The notes below the pieces were generated by a model, which made no database searches, had not been told where the DNA came from, and saw nothing but the letters and a program-made list of their open reading frames with translations. A DNA stretch of 64,000 nucleotides from Rhodospirillales bacterium (GTDB taxonomy: Bacteria; Pseudomonadota; Alphaproteobacteria; Rhodospirillales; Casp-alpha2), in contig JAEPQO010000001.1 in the NCBI GenBank assembly GCA_017640505.1, forward strand, positions 1,876,625-1,940,624, given 5' to 3'. Within the stretch, counting starts at the first letter, position 1, and the number at the start of each line of letters is the position of its first letter. The position numbers and the translations under genes are program-made. Below are positions 52,293-61,598 of the stretch, piece by piece.

Positions 52293-53021
52293 TCAGGACG
52301 TTTTGTCGTCGTCCGTCGCCTCGCCTTCGTCGGCTGCAGCCTCTTCCGCGTCGGCGGCAGGGGCTTCTTCTTCCTGCTCCGCAGCGGCGTCGGCCTCGGC
52401 TTCGGCTTCGGCAACTGCTTCTTCGGCAGCGCCTTCCTCGAATACCACACCGGCCTGTTCGGCAACGGCGATGGCGGCATCGGCGGCGGCTTCGGCCTCC
52501 GCTTCGATTTCCATCTGTTCCTGCTGCGCAAGCGACAGAACGGCGGCGCCGGTCTTTTCCTGCGTTTCGGCTTCGTCCCGCGAGCGGGCAACGTTGGCGA
52601 CAACGCTGACGATCACTTCGCCATGCAGTTCGATGCGGACTTCATGCATGCCGATGGTCTTGATCGGCTTGTCGAGGACGACCTGACCGCGCTTGACGGT
52701 GACACCGGCTTCGGTGATCGCGTCGGCGATGTCGCGGCCGGTGACCGAACCGTAAAGCTGACCGGCGTCACCCGCCTGACGGATCAGGACGACCTTCATG
52801 TCGGTCATCTTGCCGGCAACGGCTTCGGCTTCGGATTTGCGCTTCAGGTTGTCGGCCTCGAGCTGCGCGCGCTGCGCTTCGAAGTGCGACTTGTTGTGTT
52901 CGGTAGCCCGGAGGGCTTTACCTTGGGGGAGCAGAAAATTACGGGCAAAGCCGGGCTTGACGGTAACGATGTCGCCCATTTGACCGAGTTTTTCGATACG
53001 CTCCAACAGAATGACGTCCAT
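52293..53021 (-). CDS. rplI: 50S ribosomal protein L9 with long acidic C-terminal extension
   Basis: A 242-residue protein, against about 150 in most bacteria. The normal L9 part is residues 1-150: [19 protein letters not shown] and [15 protein letters not shown] form the rRNA-binding domain. From about residue 160 onward it is an Ala/Glu-rich tail with repeated EAEAEA and [12 protein letters not shown] stretches. The tail is intact in frame to a stop followed by a terminator, so it is not a frameshift. Longer L9 tails occur in alphaproteobacteria, but the effect is unknown. The start shares one base with the DUF2232 stop. Confidence 0.95.
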   Translation of the reverse strand: MDVILLERIEKLGQMGDIVTVKPGFARNFLLPQGKALRATEHNKSHFEAQRAQLEADNLKRKSEAEAVAGKMTDMKVVLIRQAGDAGQLYGSVTGRDIADAITEAGVTVKRGQVVLDKPIKTIGMHEVRIELHGEVIVSVVANVARSRDEAETQEKTGAAVLSLAQQEQMEIEAEAEAAADAAIAVAEQAGVVFEEGAAEEAVAEAEAEADAAAEQEEEAPAADAEEAAADEGEATDDDKTS

Positions 53022-53965
53022 TATTCACTCTCCTGGTCATTGACCGGCTGCATCCGTTTACGCAGTCCGATCCACTGTTCCAAAATACCGGCACCGGCGA
53101 CCAAAAACGTGGTCCAACCCAGCACCATGAGAAGTACGTAAAATGCGACTAGCATCAACGTGCCGTTTGCGACCCTGCGGGCGAAGGAATGCACGACGGC
53201 AAGACCCAGCAGGAAAAACGGCACCAGCGCCACAATCACGAGGTTACGTCCGAGATAGCTCCAGTCGCCCGGCACCACCAGGGCAATGACGCCCGCGCCG
53301 ACGAGGAACCACGAGGTCCATTCCGGCAAGGTGATGTCGGCGTAAGCGATCTTCGGACGAATGTTTCGCTCCGATTTGACCAACGCGGTTTGTCCTGCAG
53401 CTGCATTGATCAGATGCATCATGACCCAGCTGGCGACCGCCATTCCCGGGAAGTACGGCGCAAGGCTGCCGGCGATGGATGCACGAGAGTCGGCGGGCAT
53501 ATCAGCCCCCATCCGTTCCAGTGCCGTGCCGATCAGGCCTGCGACGATGTCCTGCAGGGGATCCGCGCCTTCATCCATGATGGCCATCATGGCGAAGAAC
53601 GCGAGTGCGGTTGCCCCGACAATGGTGAGCGTGCCGATCAGGTTTCCCACGGGATACCAGACCGGATTTCCGTCATTGTCGGGCAGGGTCCGCAATGCAA
53701 GCTGACAAAGCATGATTGCAGGGACCGCGTAGGCAAAGGCGAACGGAAGCGCGGTAAAGGTACTGCCGATCAACCCGGCCGTAACCACTGCCGTCAGTCC
53801 GGCAGTGACCACACCCTTTGTTCCGATCCCGAGCCCTGCCAGATAAAGCGGCAGGGGCGCGAAATAGAACAGCGGGAACGCCAGAATGGAGCCGAACACG
53901 ATGGAGAACACCGCGACCGCGCTGCAAATTCCGGCGCTGAGCGCCATGATTGGGGTGAAGGGCAT
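53021..53965 (-). CDS. DUF2232 family membrane protein
   Basis: A 314-residue inner-membrane protein with about eight hydrophobic segments, found between rpsR and rplI in many alphaproteobacteria. The N-terminal part ([21 protein letters not shown]) and the C-terminal [21 protein letters not shown]-type region fit DUF2232, which is distantly like YybS. It shares one base with the rplI start. The function is unknown; the conserved place in the ribosomal operon suggests an envelope or growth link. Confidence 0.8.
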   Translation of the reverse strand: MPFTPIMALSAGICSAVAVFSIVFGSILAFPLFYFAPLPLYLAGLGIGTKGVVTAGLTAVVTAGLIGSTFTALPFAFAYAVPAIMLCQLALRTLPDNDGNPVWYPVGNLIGTLTIVGATALAFFAMMAIMDEGADPLQDIVAGLIGTALERMGADMPADSRASIAGSLAPYFPGMAVASWVMMHLINAAAGQTALVKSERNIRPKIAYADITLPEWTSWFLVGAGVIALVVPGDWSYLGRNLVIVALVPFFLLGLAVVHSFARRVANGTLMLVAFYVLLMVLGWTTFLVAGAGILEQWIGLRKRMQPVNDQESE

Positions 53966-54002
53966 AACGTTCCGTCCGCTTCGGCGCGAGTGCGCCTACG
54001 CC

Positions 54003-54227
54003 TTACTTAACGACGTAGGGAAGCAGACCCAGGAAGCGGGCGCGCTTGATGGCGCGGGCCAGTTCCCGTTGCTTCTTCGCGGAGACAGCCGTGATGCGGC
54101 TCGGGACGATCTTGCCGCGCTCGGACACGTAACGGCCGAGCAGCTTCAGATCCTTGTAGTCGATTTTGGGCGCATTGGTGCCGGAGAACGGGCACGTTTT
54201 GCGGCGGCGGAAGAACCCACGTCTCAT
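54003..54227 (-). CDS. rpsR: 30S ribosomal protein S18
   Basis: A 74-residue protein with the S18 core: [23 protein letters not shown] and [20 protein letters not shown], followed by [17 protein letters not shown]. Length is normal. It overlaps rpsF by ATGA; S6 and S18 bind each other in the 30S platform, so coupling makes sense. Confidence 0.97.
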   Translation of the reverse strand: MRRGFFRRRKTCPFSGTNAPKIDYKDLKLLGRYVSERGKIVPSRITAVSAKKQRELARAIKRARFLGLLPYVVK

Positions 54228-54649
54228 TCTTTGTCTCCTTCCTTGCTGTCGCTGTCGTCTTTGGCGGGCTTATCGGATTCTTCGTAACGCGAACCGCGGT
54301 CGCCGCGGCGCGGACGATCGTCACGATCTTTGTTGCGAAGCATGGCCGACGGGCCTTCCTCGAATTCGTCGACACGGATCGTCATGTAACGCAGCACATC
54401 TTCGTGGATGCGCATCTGACGCTCCATCTCATGGAGAGCCGGCGCCGGAGCGTCGATGTTCATGAGAACGTAGTGGCCTTTGCGGTTCTTCTTGATCCGG
54501 TAGGCAATGGAACGCAAACCCCAGCTTTCAGTGCTGACGACTTTGCCGCCGTTGTCCGAAATGATTTGCGAGAAGTTCTCTGTAAGCCCCTCGGTTTGGG
54601 ACGCAGAGATGTCTTGGCGTGCGATGAACACGCTTTCGTAGCAGGGCAT
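54224..54649 (-). CDS. rpsF: 30S ribosomal protein S6
   Basis: A 141-residue protein. Residues 1-95 are the S6 fold: [15 protein letters not shown], then [29 protein letters not shown], and [16 protein letters not shown]. The last 40 or so residues are a charged tail ([20 protein letters not shown]). The start at 54649 was chosen because the open frame beyond it is unrelated to S6 and carries the promoter. It leads the ribosomal operon behind a visible promoter and leader hairpin. Confidence 0.96.
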   Translation of the reverse strand: MPCYESVFIARQDISASQTEGLTENFSQIISDNGGKVVSTESWGLRSIAYRIKKNRKGHYVLMNIDAPAPALHEMERQMRIHEDVLRYMTIRVDEFEEGPSAMLRNKDRDDRPRRGDRGSRYEESDKPAKDDSDSKEGDKE

Positions 54650-54697
54650 ATTATAGCTCCCTCTGGCTTTTCTCATCCCAGCTTGCGGCCGGGCATA

Positions 54698-54714
54698 GCC
54701 GGGACCATCCCGGC
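54698..54714 (-). other. Leader hairpin before rpsF
   Basis: GCCGGGA and TCCCGGC pair perfectly around three bases. It sits in the predicted 5' leader, about 50 bp before the rpsF start. S6:S18-binding leaders that repress their own operon are known in several bacteria, so autoregulation is possible; the exact S6:S18 motif cannot be confirmed by eye. Confidence 0.45.
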
Positions 54715-54734
54715 AAGGAGTAACGAGGCGGCGA

Positions 54735-54762
54735 AATATACAGAGTTTCCCCGCTGCTGCAA
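54735..54762 (-). promoter_or_regulatory. Predicted sigma-70-type promoter of the rpsF operon
   Basis: On the minus strand TTGCAG (-35, 54762-54757) and TATATT (-10, 54740-54735) are 16 bases apart. The start would be about 54728, giving a leader of about 80 bases. Confidence 0.6.
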
Positions 54763-54835
54763 GGGTTTGCTTGCCTTCCGGCCGGGCCCAAATTTCCGGT
54801 TGGGCGAGGGCAGTGGAACGGTTAATACAGGTGGT

Positions 54836-55606
54836 ATGAGCAGCAATACGCAATTCGGGCCGTTCGATCTGAGCGGTCGGCATGCCTTCGTGACCGGTGG
54901 GGTACGTGGCATCGGGTTTGAAATTGCCCGCGGGCTGGCGCAGGCGGGCGCTTCGGTGCTGATTTCCGGGCGAAATGCGGAAACCGTGTCGGCAAGCGCG
55001 GCCGAACTGCAGGGAGACGGCCTTGCCGTGGAGGCGGTGGCTCTCGACATGATCGACGATGAAGCCGTAACCGGCTGGTTCCGCGGATATGACCGCGATA
55101 TCGACATTCTGGTGAACAATGTCGGCATGCGGGACCGCCGCGGCACCCCCGAACTGCCGCCGGAGGCGTTCGCCAGATTGCTGGATTTCGGCATTACGTC
55201 CGCTTATCGCATGACCCGGCTGGTGCAGCCGGGTATGGCATCGCGCGGCAAGGGCGCCATTATTAACGTTACGTCCGTTGCCGGACCGCTGGCACGGCCA
55301 GGCGACCCGGGATATACCGCCGAAAAGGGCGGTATGGCGGCGCTCACCCGGTCGCAGGCGGTCGAGTTTGCGCCAATGGGGATCCGCGTCAATGCAATCG
55401 CGCCCGGATTCTTCGCGACCGAGGCGAACCAGGAATGGGTCGGCGACCCGGTCGTGAACGATTACATCGAGCGCCGGATTCCCATGCAGCGTTGGGGGCA
55501 CCCTGCGGAACTCGCGGGGGCAGCCGTGTTTCTGGCGTCCGATGCCGCCAGCTACGTGACGGGGCACACTTTGACCGTCGATGCCGGACTTTCGGTCCGG
55601 ATGTAG
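54836..55606 (+). CDS. Short-chain dehydrogenase/reductase (gluconate 5-dehydrogenase-like)
   Basis: A 256-residue NAD(P)-dependent oxidoreductase with [26 protein letters not shown], a catalytic Ser in NVTSVAGPL and Tyr-Lys in [12 protein letters not shown]. The C-terminal [18 protein letters not shown] is typical. It is closest in look to gluconate 5-dehydrogenase and 3-ketoacyl reductase-like SDRs. The start at 54836 is the first Met giving the normal N-terminus. It is divergent from rpsF; the intervening region carries that operon's promoter. Confidence 0.85.
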   Translation: MSSNTQFGPFDLSGRHAFVTGGVRGIGFEIARGLAQAGASVLISGRNAETVSASAAELQGDGLAVEAVALDMIDDEAVTGWFRGYDRDIDILVNNVGMRDRRGTPELPPEAFARLLDFGITSAYRMTRLVQPGMASRGKGAIINVTSVAGPLARPGDPGYTAEKGGMAALTRSQAVEFAPMGIRVNAIAPGFFATEANQEWVGDPVVNDYIERRIPMQRWGHPAELAGAAVFLASDAASYVTGHTLTVDAGLSVRM

Positions 55607-56098
55607 TCAGTTCAATGTGAAATTTACGAAATCCCGGCGCCGCAGCACGCCGATAACGCGCCCGCCCGCCGAAACGCCGACGCGGTCCCAGCCGCCGCTT
55701 CGCATCAGTTGCAGGATGACCATCGGACTGTCGCAAATGCTGCAGACCGGACGCTGACGTTGCACGGCCTCGATGATCGGGTAGTCCAGCGCCCGGACAC
55801 CGTCGCGCTTGATCAGGGCCATGACGTCGTCATCCACGGCGAGCCCCAGGAAATCCCCGTCATCATCGTAGACCGCAACCGACGCTCCCGGCGTTTCGGA
55901 CAGATAATCCGCGACGTAACCGACCGTGCATCCCGCATCGACGGCTTTGGTGCTCAGGTCGTACGCGTGGACGAAATCGCGAATCATGATGGGGGGCCAC
56001 GGTCGCACCGTGGATATTTCGTCTTCCAGGGAATCGGTGCCTTGCAGGACGTCATTCACGTCGTTTCTGACGATGTCGTCCCAAGCGTCGGTGTCCAT
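55607..56098 (-). CDS. Tandem CBS-domain protein
   Basis: A 163-residue cytoplasmic protein with two CBS motifs: residues about 35-90 (TVGYVADYLSETPGASVAVYDDDGDFLGLA) and about 105-160 (VCSICDSPMVILQLMRSGGWDRVGVSAGGRVIGVLRRRD). CBS pairs sense adenosine nucleotides. No enzyme or channel domain is fused. It is convergent with the SDR gene with no gap, and divergent from fabD. The partner is unknown. Confidence 0.75.
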   Translation of the reverse strand: MDTDAWDDIVRNDVNDVLQGTDSLEDEISTVRPWPPIMIRDFVHAYDLSTKAVDAGCTVGYVADYLSETPGASVAVYDDDGDFLGLAVDDDVMALIKRDGVRALDYPIIEAVQRQRPVCSICDSPMVILQLMRSGGWDRVGVSAGGRVIGVLRRRDFVNFTLN

Positions 56099-56272
56099 CT
56101 TTGCCTCCGTTTTTCTAATTGGGCAAAGACGAAGCTAGGCTCAAAAGGTAAACGGGTTATGTCGGCTGTGTAATAAAGTGTTACGGGTGGAAGCTGCGCA
56201 ACCTTGACAGCCCATGGGGCTGCGGCCAATTTGCGAGGAAACCAACAACACGCCGCCATTGGGAGGGCACAT

Positions 56273-57214
56273 ATGTCCCGCGCATTCGTTTTTCCCGGTC
56301 AGGGGTCTCAAGCCGTCGGTATGGGCAAGGAACTTGCCGAAGCGTTCCCCGCCGCTCGCGAAGTCTTCGAGGAAGTCGACGACGCCCTGCAGCAGAAACT
56401 CTCGAAACTGATGTTCGAGGGACCGGAAGACGAACTCACATTGACCGAAAATGCACAGCCGGCGCTGATGGCTGTCAGCATGGCCGTCATGAAGGTCTTG
56501 AAGGCGGAAGGCGGGGTCGAACTGCCGACGGTGGCGGCGTTTGTCGCCGGTCACTCGTTGGGCGAATATTCGGCGCTGGCCGCCGCCGGCACGTTCTCGT
56601 TGGCGGACACGGCGCGGTTGTTGAAAACGCGCGGCAAAGCCATGCAACAGGCCGTTCCGGTGGGCGAGGGCGCAATGGCTGCACTGTTGGGTCTTGATCT
56701 CGAGCAGGCGACGGAAGTCGTCGCCGAGGCGTCAGGCGATGAAGTTCTGGCAACTGCCAATGACAATGCGCCGGGTCAGGTCGTGGTCAGCGGCAAGCGC
56801 GAGGCGGTCGAGCGGGCTGTCGACGTGGCCAAGGAAAAAGGGGCCAAACGGGCCATGCTTTTGCAGGTCAGCGCGCCGTTCCATTGTCCAATGATGGCGC
56901 CTGCGGCCGATGTCATGGCCGAAGCCCTAGCGGCGGTCACGCTTGAAGCGCCATCGGTTCCCGTCATTGCCAATGTCACGGCGGCACCGGTAGAAGACCC
57001 TGCGGAAATTCGTCAGTTGCTGGTGGAGCAGGTCACCGGCATGGTGCGGTGGCGGGAATGCTGCCTGACCATGAGGGAAAAAGGGGTCGAGACGTTGGTT
57101 GAGGTGGGCTCTGGCAAAGTGCTCGCCGGTCTGGCCAAGCGAATCGACCGGGATCTCGCGGCATCGAATGTCGGTACACCCGCCGATGTCGAGGCGTTTT
57201 TGGGCGCACTCTAG
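56273..57214 (+). CDS. fabD: Malonyl-CoA:ACP transacylase
   Basis: A 313-residue enzyme that loads malonate onto ACP for fatty-acid synthesis. It starts [18 protein letters not shown]; the active Ser is in [16 protein letters not shown], and the His in [13 protein letters not shown]. The ATG at 56273 follows GGGAGG. It begins the fabD-fabG-acpP-fabF-mltG series, with 24 bp to fabG. Confidence 0.96.
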   Translation: MSRAFVFPGQGSQAVGMGKELAEAFPAAREVFEEVDDALQQKLSKLMFEGPEDELTLTENAQPALMAVSMAVMKVLKAEGGVELPTVAAFVAGHSLGEYSALAAAGTFSLADTARLLKTRGKAMQQAVPVGEGAMAALLGLDLEQATEVVAEASGDEVLATANDNAPGQVVVSGKREAVERAVDVAKEKGAKRAMLLQVSAPFHCPMMAPAADVMAEALAAVTLEAPSVPVIANVTAAPVEDPAEIRQLLVEQVTGMVRWRECCLTMREKGVETLVEVGSGKVLAGLAKRIDRDLAASNVGTPADVEAFLGAL

Positions 57215-57238
57215 GATTGCCGAGCGAAAGGAAAACCG

Positions 57239-57976
57239 ATGTTTGATCTTACGGATAAACGGGCGCTGGTCACCGGTGCATCCGGTGGTATCGGCGGCGC
57301 GATCGCCAAGGCGCTTCATGCGCAGGGCGCAGCCGTTGCGCTTTCCGGCACGCGTGTCGATGCGCTTCAGGCGGTGGCGGACGAGCTTGGCGAGCGGGCC
57401 CACGTGGTGCCCGCCGATCTTTCCAGTGCGGAGGGGGCTGCCAAGCTGATCGAAGATGCCGAGGCCGCCATGGGTGGTGTCGATATTCTGATCAACAACG
57501 CCGGCCTGACGCGCGACCAGCTTGCGATGCGGATGAAGGACGAAGACTGGCAGACTGTTCTGGATGTCAATCTGACAGCGGCTTTCCGGCTTTCCCGGGC
57601 CTGTCTCAAGGGAATGATGAAAGCGCGCGCCGGACGTATTATCGGCATTACCTCGGTTGTTGGCGCGACCGGTAATGCCGGGCAGACGAACTATGCGGCG
57701 TCGAAAGCCGGCATGATCGGCATGTCGAAGTCATTGGCGCAGGAAGTCGCGTCCAGGGGTATTACGGTCAACTGCGTCGCGCCCGGTTTTATCGAGACCG
57801 CCATGACGGATGTTCTTCCGGATGACGTGAAAACCAAGCTGCTGGCAGGTATTCCCGCGGGACGCCTCGGGAACGTCGACGATATCGCTGCCGCGTGTGT
57901 TTATCTGGCGAGTGACGAAGCCTCATATGTCACCGGTCAGACCTTGCATGTGAACGGCGGCATGGCGATGATATAG
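57239..57976 (+). CDS. fabG: 3-oxoacyl-ACP reductase
   Basis: A 245-residue NADPH-dependent reductase of the SDR family. It has VTGASGGIGGAIAKAL, NNAGLTRDQLAMRM, the Ser in TSVVGATGNAGQTNYAASKAG with the Tyr and Lys, and the C-terminal SYVTGQTLHVNGGMAMI. These are the FabG-type residues, rather than those of the other SDRs in the window. Position between fabD and acpP confirms the role. Confidence 0.96.
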   Translation: MFDLTDKRALVTGASGGIGGAIAKALHAQGAAVALSGTRVDALQAVADELGERAHVVPADLSSAEGAAKLIEDAEAAMGGVDILINNAGLTRDQLAMRMKDEDWQTVLDVNLTAAFRLSRACLKGMMKARAGRIIGITSVVGATGNAGQTNYAASKAGMIGMSKSLAQEVASRGITVNCVAPGFIETAMTDVLPDDVKTKLLAGIPAGRLGNVDDIAAACVYLASDEASYVTGQTLHVNGGMAMI

Positions 57977-58042
57977 GGCTTTCGGCAGCCGGTATTTTTA
58001 AGTGCCAACGTTCTGGTAATGCCGAAAAGAGTATGTTAGTTA

Positions 58043-58116
58043 CCCCCACCTTTCGGGGGACATATGGCGGGGAACCGTTGTTTCATGAGGGCCTTGGGGC
58101 CACGGAGCGAAGCTCC
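58043..58116 (+). other. Stem-loops in the acpP upstream region
   Basis: CCCCC/GGGGG (58043-58059) and GGAGC-GAA-GCTCC (58104-58116) lie in the 175-bp gap before acpP. They are candidates for a processed leader between fabG and acpP. No T tract follows either stem. A weak stem (GGCT/AGCC) with a T run at 57977-58000 could partly terminate the fabG transcript. Confidence 0.3.
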
Positions 58117-58151
58117 AGAGTTTAAACCGTAAAGATCGGGGAAAATCGACA

Positions 58152-58388
58152 ATGAGTGATGTTGCAGATCGCGTAAAAAAGATCGTTCTTGAGCATCTCG
58201 GCGTGGACGAAGACAAAGTCGTCGAAGGCGCCAGCTTCATCGACGACCTGGGCGCCGACAGCCTTGATACCGTTGAGCTGGTGATGGCGTTCGAAGAAGA
58301 GTTCAGCATCGAGATTCCGGACGATGCGGCCGAGAAGATCCTGACCATCAAGGACGCGGTCGACTTCATCGAGTCCCAAAGCAACTGA
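58152..58388 (+). CDS. acpP: Acyl carrier protein
   Basis: A 78-residue acidic four-helix carrier. The phosphopantetheine Ser is in the [18 protein letters not shown] motif at about residue 37. Length is normal. It carries growing fatty-acyl chains between the Fab enzymes. The 175-bp upstream gap suggests its own promoter or mRNA processing, in keeping with its high demand. fabF follows after 65 bp. Confidence 0.97.
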   Translation: MSDVADRVKKIVLEHLGVDEDKVVEGASFIDDLGADSLDTVELVMAFEEEFSIEIPDDAAEKILTIKDAVDFIESQSN

Positions 58389-58453
58389 TCCGATATGCGG
58401 TCGTGCCCATACAATGGGTATGACCGCAATCCATTTATAAGCGGGCGTTGTCA

Positions 58454-59719
58454 ATGAGACGTGTTGTCATCACCGGTATAGGTGCGGTTACGTCGCTCGG
58501 CGTGGGCGCCGAACACAATTGGAAGAACCTGCTCGAGTCCCGTTCCGGGATCCGGGCGATCGACCGATTCGACGTTTCCGATCTGCCGGCGAAAATCGCC
58601 GGGACCATCCAGCCTGGCGACGGTAGCGGCGACACGTTTAACGCCGATGACTGGGTGCCTGCGAAGGATCGCCGCCGCATGGACGATTTCATCGTCTACG
58701 GTTTGTGCGCCGCCGAGCAGGCCATCCGGGATTCCGGCTGGGAACCCCAATCCGACGAGGATAGCTGGCGGACCGGTGTCCTGATCGGCTCCGGGATCGG
58801 TGGTCTGCCGGAAATCGCCCGTGGTGCCATAAAGGTGGATGCGGAAATGAACCCGCGCCGCCTGAGCCCGTTCTTCATTCCGGCCAGCCTGATCAACCTC
58901 GTTTCGGGTCACGTTTCAATCAATCATGGCTACAAGGGCCCGAACCATGCCGTCGTGACGGCGTGCTCAACGGGTGCGCATGCCATCGGCGACGCGGCGC
59001 GTATCATCATGTGGGACGACGCGGATGTCATGGTGGCGGGTGGCGCTGAGGCGGCTATCTGCCGTCTGGGCATGGCCGGGTTCTGCTCGGCCCGTGCGCT
59101 TTCCACCGGCTTCAACGATACCCCGGAAAAGGCATCTCGTCCCTACGACGTCGACCGTGACGGCTTTGTCATGGGTGAAGGCGCGGGTGTTGTGGTGCTT
59201 GAGGAATACGAGCACGCCAAGGCCCGTGGCGCGAAGATCTACGCCGAAGTCGTCGGTTACGGCATGTCCGGTGACGCACACCACATCACCGCACCTGCCG
59301 AGGACGGCAACGGCGGTTATCGCTGCATGCAGGCGGCGCTGAAGCGCGCCGGCATGACGCCCGCCGACATCGATTACGTCAATGCGCACGGTACCTCGAC
59401 GCCGTTGGGCGATGAAATCGAACTTCGTGCCGTCGAGCGTTTGTTCGAGGGACATACGCAGAATATGTCGATGTCGTCCACCAAGTCGGCCATCGGTCAC
59501 CTGCTGGGCGCCGCGGGCGCGGTCGAGGCGATCTTCTCGATCCTCGCGATCCGTGACAATATCGCGCCGCCGACGTTGAACCTCGACAATCCGTCGGTTG
59601 AAACGCCGATCGATCTGGTGCCGAAAACGCCGCGCGAGCGACCGATCCGGGCCGCGCTTTCGAATTCGTTCGGGTTTGGCGGAACAAATGCTTCGCTGAT
59701 CTTCCGAGAGGTCGATTAA
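58454..59719 (+). CDS. fabF: 3-oxoacyl-ACP synthase II
   Basis: A 421-residue condensing enzyme that elongates acyl-ACP with malonyl-ACP. It starts RRVVITGIGAVTSLGVG. The active Cys is in ACSTGAHAIGDAARI, with histidines in NAHGTSTPLGDE and IGHLLGAAGAVE. The ATG at 58454 is preferred over an in-frame TTG two codons upstream. It is 11 bp upstream of mltG. Confidence 0.97.
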   Translation: MRRVVITGIGAVTSLGVGAEHNWKNLLESRSGIRAIDRFDVSDLPAKIAGTIQPGDGSGDTFNADDWVPAKDRRRMDDFIVYGLCAAEQAIRDSGWEPQSDEDSWRTGVLIGSGIGGLPEIARGAIKVDAEMNPRRLSPFFIPASLINLVSGHVSINHGYKGPNHAVVTACSTGAHAIGDAARIIMWDDADVMVAGGAEAAICRLGMAGFCSARALSTGFNDTPEKASRPYDVDRDGFVMGEGAGVVVLEEYEHAKARGAKIYAEVVGYGMSGDAHHITAPAEDGNGGYRCMQAALKRAGMTPADIDYVNAHGTSTPLGDEIELRAVERLFEGHTQNMSMSSTKSAIGHLLGAAGAVEAIFSILAIRDNIAPPTLNLDNPSVETPIDLVPKTPRERPIRAALSNSFGFGGTNASLIFREVD

Positions 59720-59730
59720 GGGCCGGCGGC

Positions 59731-60711
59731 ATGATACGCCGTCTTTTCATTTTCATCGTTGTACTGATCTTGCTGGCCGGCGCGGTTGCCGGCGCGGGGT
59801 TTTTCTGGCTGCAAACGGCGTACACGGCGTCTTCGCATACCGATACCGACAAGATCATCGTGATCGAACGCGGCAGTTCCGTTGCGTCGATCGCGCGCCA
59901 GCTTCAGGAAGAGGGGCTGATCCAGTACGCCCGCGTTTTCCGTTTAGGTATCCGGCTCATTGCCGACCGGCGGCCGCTTCAGGCAGGTGAATACCGTATC
60001 CCGGCGCAGGCAAGCGCGGCCGAGATTGCATCTATCCTGAAATCCGGTGAACAGGTCGTGCATAAAACGACGCTTGCAGAAGGGCTGAGCAGCATTCAGA
60101 TCGTTGACCTGCTTCGGGACGAACCCCTGCTTGCAGGAAAGATAGAGACGGTCCCGCCGGAGGGAACGCTTCTGCCGGAGACCTATCACTTCCACCGGGG
60201 GGAAACACGGACCGAGATCTTGCGTCGGATGCGGACGGCCCTTGACGACGTGCTGTCGGAACTTTGGGCAACCCGTGCCGCGGATCTTCCATTCAGTACG
60301 CGGGAAGAGGCGATGATCCTTGCCTCGATCGTTGAGAAGGAAACGGCTGTCGAGGCGGAGCGAGAACTGGTCGCCGGCGTCTTCGTCAACAGAATGAAAA
60401 AGGGGATGCGACTACAGTCCGACCCGACCGTCGTTTACGGTATTACGCGGGGCGCGGGCCCACTTGGACGGCCGCTTTCGCGTGGCGATTTGGATGCGGA
60501 GACGGCCTACAACACATACAGAATTGATGGTTTGCCGCCGACACCCATCGCCAATCCGGGCCGCGCATCGATTGCCGCCGTTCTTAATCCGGCGAAGACG
60601 GACGCGCTTTATTTCGTCGCCGATGGCAGCGGCGGTCACGCATTCGCAAAGACGCTGGATGAGCACAATCGGAACGTTCGTGCGTGGCGCAAGATTCAGC
60701 GCGACAATTGA
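59731..60711 (+). CDS. mltG: Endolytic murein transglycosylase
   Basis: A 326-residue protein with an N-terminal membrane helix at about residues 4-26 and a periplasmic YceG domain that cuts nascent glycan strands. The catalytic Glu lies in LASIVEKETAVEAER, and LQSDPTVVYGI and DGLPPTPIANPG are the other YceG motifs. The LysM-like early part is at about residues 40-110. Linkage to fabF is common in this class. It is convergent with an SDR gene, with a 3-bp gap. Confidence 0.94.
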   Translation: MIRRLFIFIVVLILLAGAVAGAGFFWLQTAYTASSHTDTDKIIVIERGSSVASIARQLQEEGLIQYARVFRLGIRLIADRRPLQAGEYRIPAQASAAEIASILKSGEQVVHKTTLAEGLSSIQIVDLLRDEPLLAGKIETVPPEGTLLPETYHFHRGETRTEILRRMRTALDDVLSELWATRAADLPFSTREEAMILASIVEKETAVEAERELVAGVFVNRMKKGMRLQSDPTVVYGITRGAGPLGRPLSRGDLDAETAYNTYRIDGLPPTPIANPGRASIAAVLNPAKTDALYFVADGSGGHAFAKTLDEHNRNVRAWRKIQRDN

Positions 60712-60714
60712 AGC

Positions 60715-61485
60715 CTAGTCGTCTTTCCTGGGGGCGCGCCTCATGATCGCGTAGAATATCGGGGACGGCAGCGCGGCGAGGGCCTTCATCAGCCAGACCA
60801 TTTGCCAGGGGAACGCGATCGTCTTTTTTCGCCGGGCCAGGCCGCGAGCGACGATCTGCCCCGCCTTTTCCGTCGGCATGAGGAATGGCATGCGGAATTT
60901 GTTCTTGTCCGTGATACGGCTTTCGACGAACCCGGGATATATCAGGCTGAGCGAAATGCCGTCGTGTTCCAGTTCGGGGCGGATCGCCTCGCCCCAGGCT
61001 TTGACGGCGACTTTGCTCGCCGAGTAGGCCGGTGCACTGGGCAAGCCGCGAAAACCGGCGACCGAACTGACGATGGCAACATGACCGCTATGCCGGGATC
61101 GCATGGGCACCAATGCGGGCAGGATGGTGTTGAGAACGCCTGCAAGATTAACGGCAAAAACGTCGCGCGTCATATCGTCGTCCCCCGACCCGGCGCCGGC
61201 GCCGCTCGATATCCCGGCATTGGCGACCGCGAGGTCGATAGGCGTATGCTGCTCCATATCGGCTACAAGTTGGCTCATGGATTGCCGATCCGTGACGTCG
61301 ATGGTTCGTGCGATTACCTCTGCACCGCGATCCCGCAGTTCCCGCTCGACATTCGACAACCGAGCCGCATCGCGTCCGGTGATTGCGAGCAAGACCCCGG
61401 GGCCCGCCAATTCAAGGGCCAGCGCCCGGCCGATGCCGCTGCTGGCACCTGTGATCAGGATCGAGTGATAAGATTCTTGGACCAT
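60715..61485 (-). CDS. Short-chain dehydrogenase with C-terminal hydrophobic segment
   Basis: A 256-residue SDR with LITGASSGIGRALALELAG, NAGISSGAG, Ser in VSSVAGFRG and Tyr-Lys in PAYSASKVAVKAW. The C-terminal WQMVWLMKALAALPSPIFYAI stretch is hydrophobic and probably peripheral to the membrane, as in many lipid-acting SDRs. The ATG at 61485 gives the normal N-terminus; the longer frame overlaps the yicC promoter region. The substrate is unknown. Confidence 0.85.
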   Translation of the reverse strand: MVQESYHSILITGASSGIGRALALELAGPGVLLAITGRDAARLSNVERELRDRGAEVIARTIDVTDRQSMSQLVADMEQHTPIDLAVANAGISSGAGAGSGDDDMTRDVFAVNLAGVLNTILPALVPMRSRHSGHVAIVSSVAGFRGLPSAPAYSASKVAVKAWGEAIRPELEHDGISLSLIYPGFVESRITDKNKFRMPFLMPTEKAGQIVARGLARRKKTIAFPWQMVWLMKALAALPSPIFYAIMRRAPRKDD

Positions 61486-61598
61486 CGCCCGGTTATAGCC
61501 AACACGTAAGCGAAAGGCGATGACGTTACGTGGTTCCACCGCTTGTCGGTGCAGATTTGGCCCGGTAAAGTCTCGCCAACCGAACGAAAGGACGAGCG

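Noticed and set aside
54650-55567. Extension of the S6 frame to 447 codons
   Set aside because: The extra part lies over the rpsF promoter and an antisense SDR gene, and is unlike S6.
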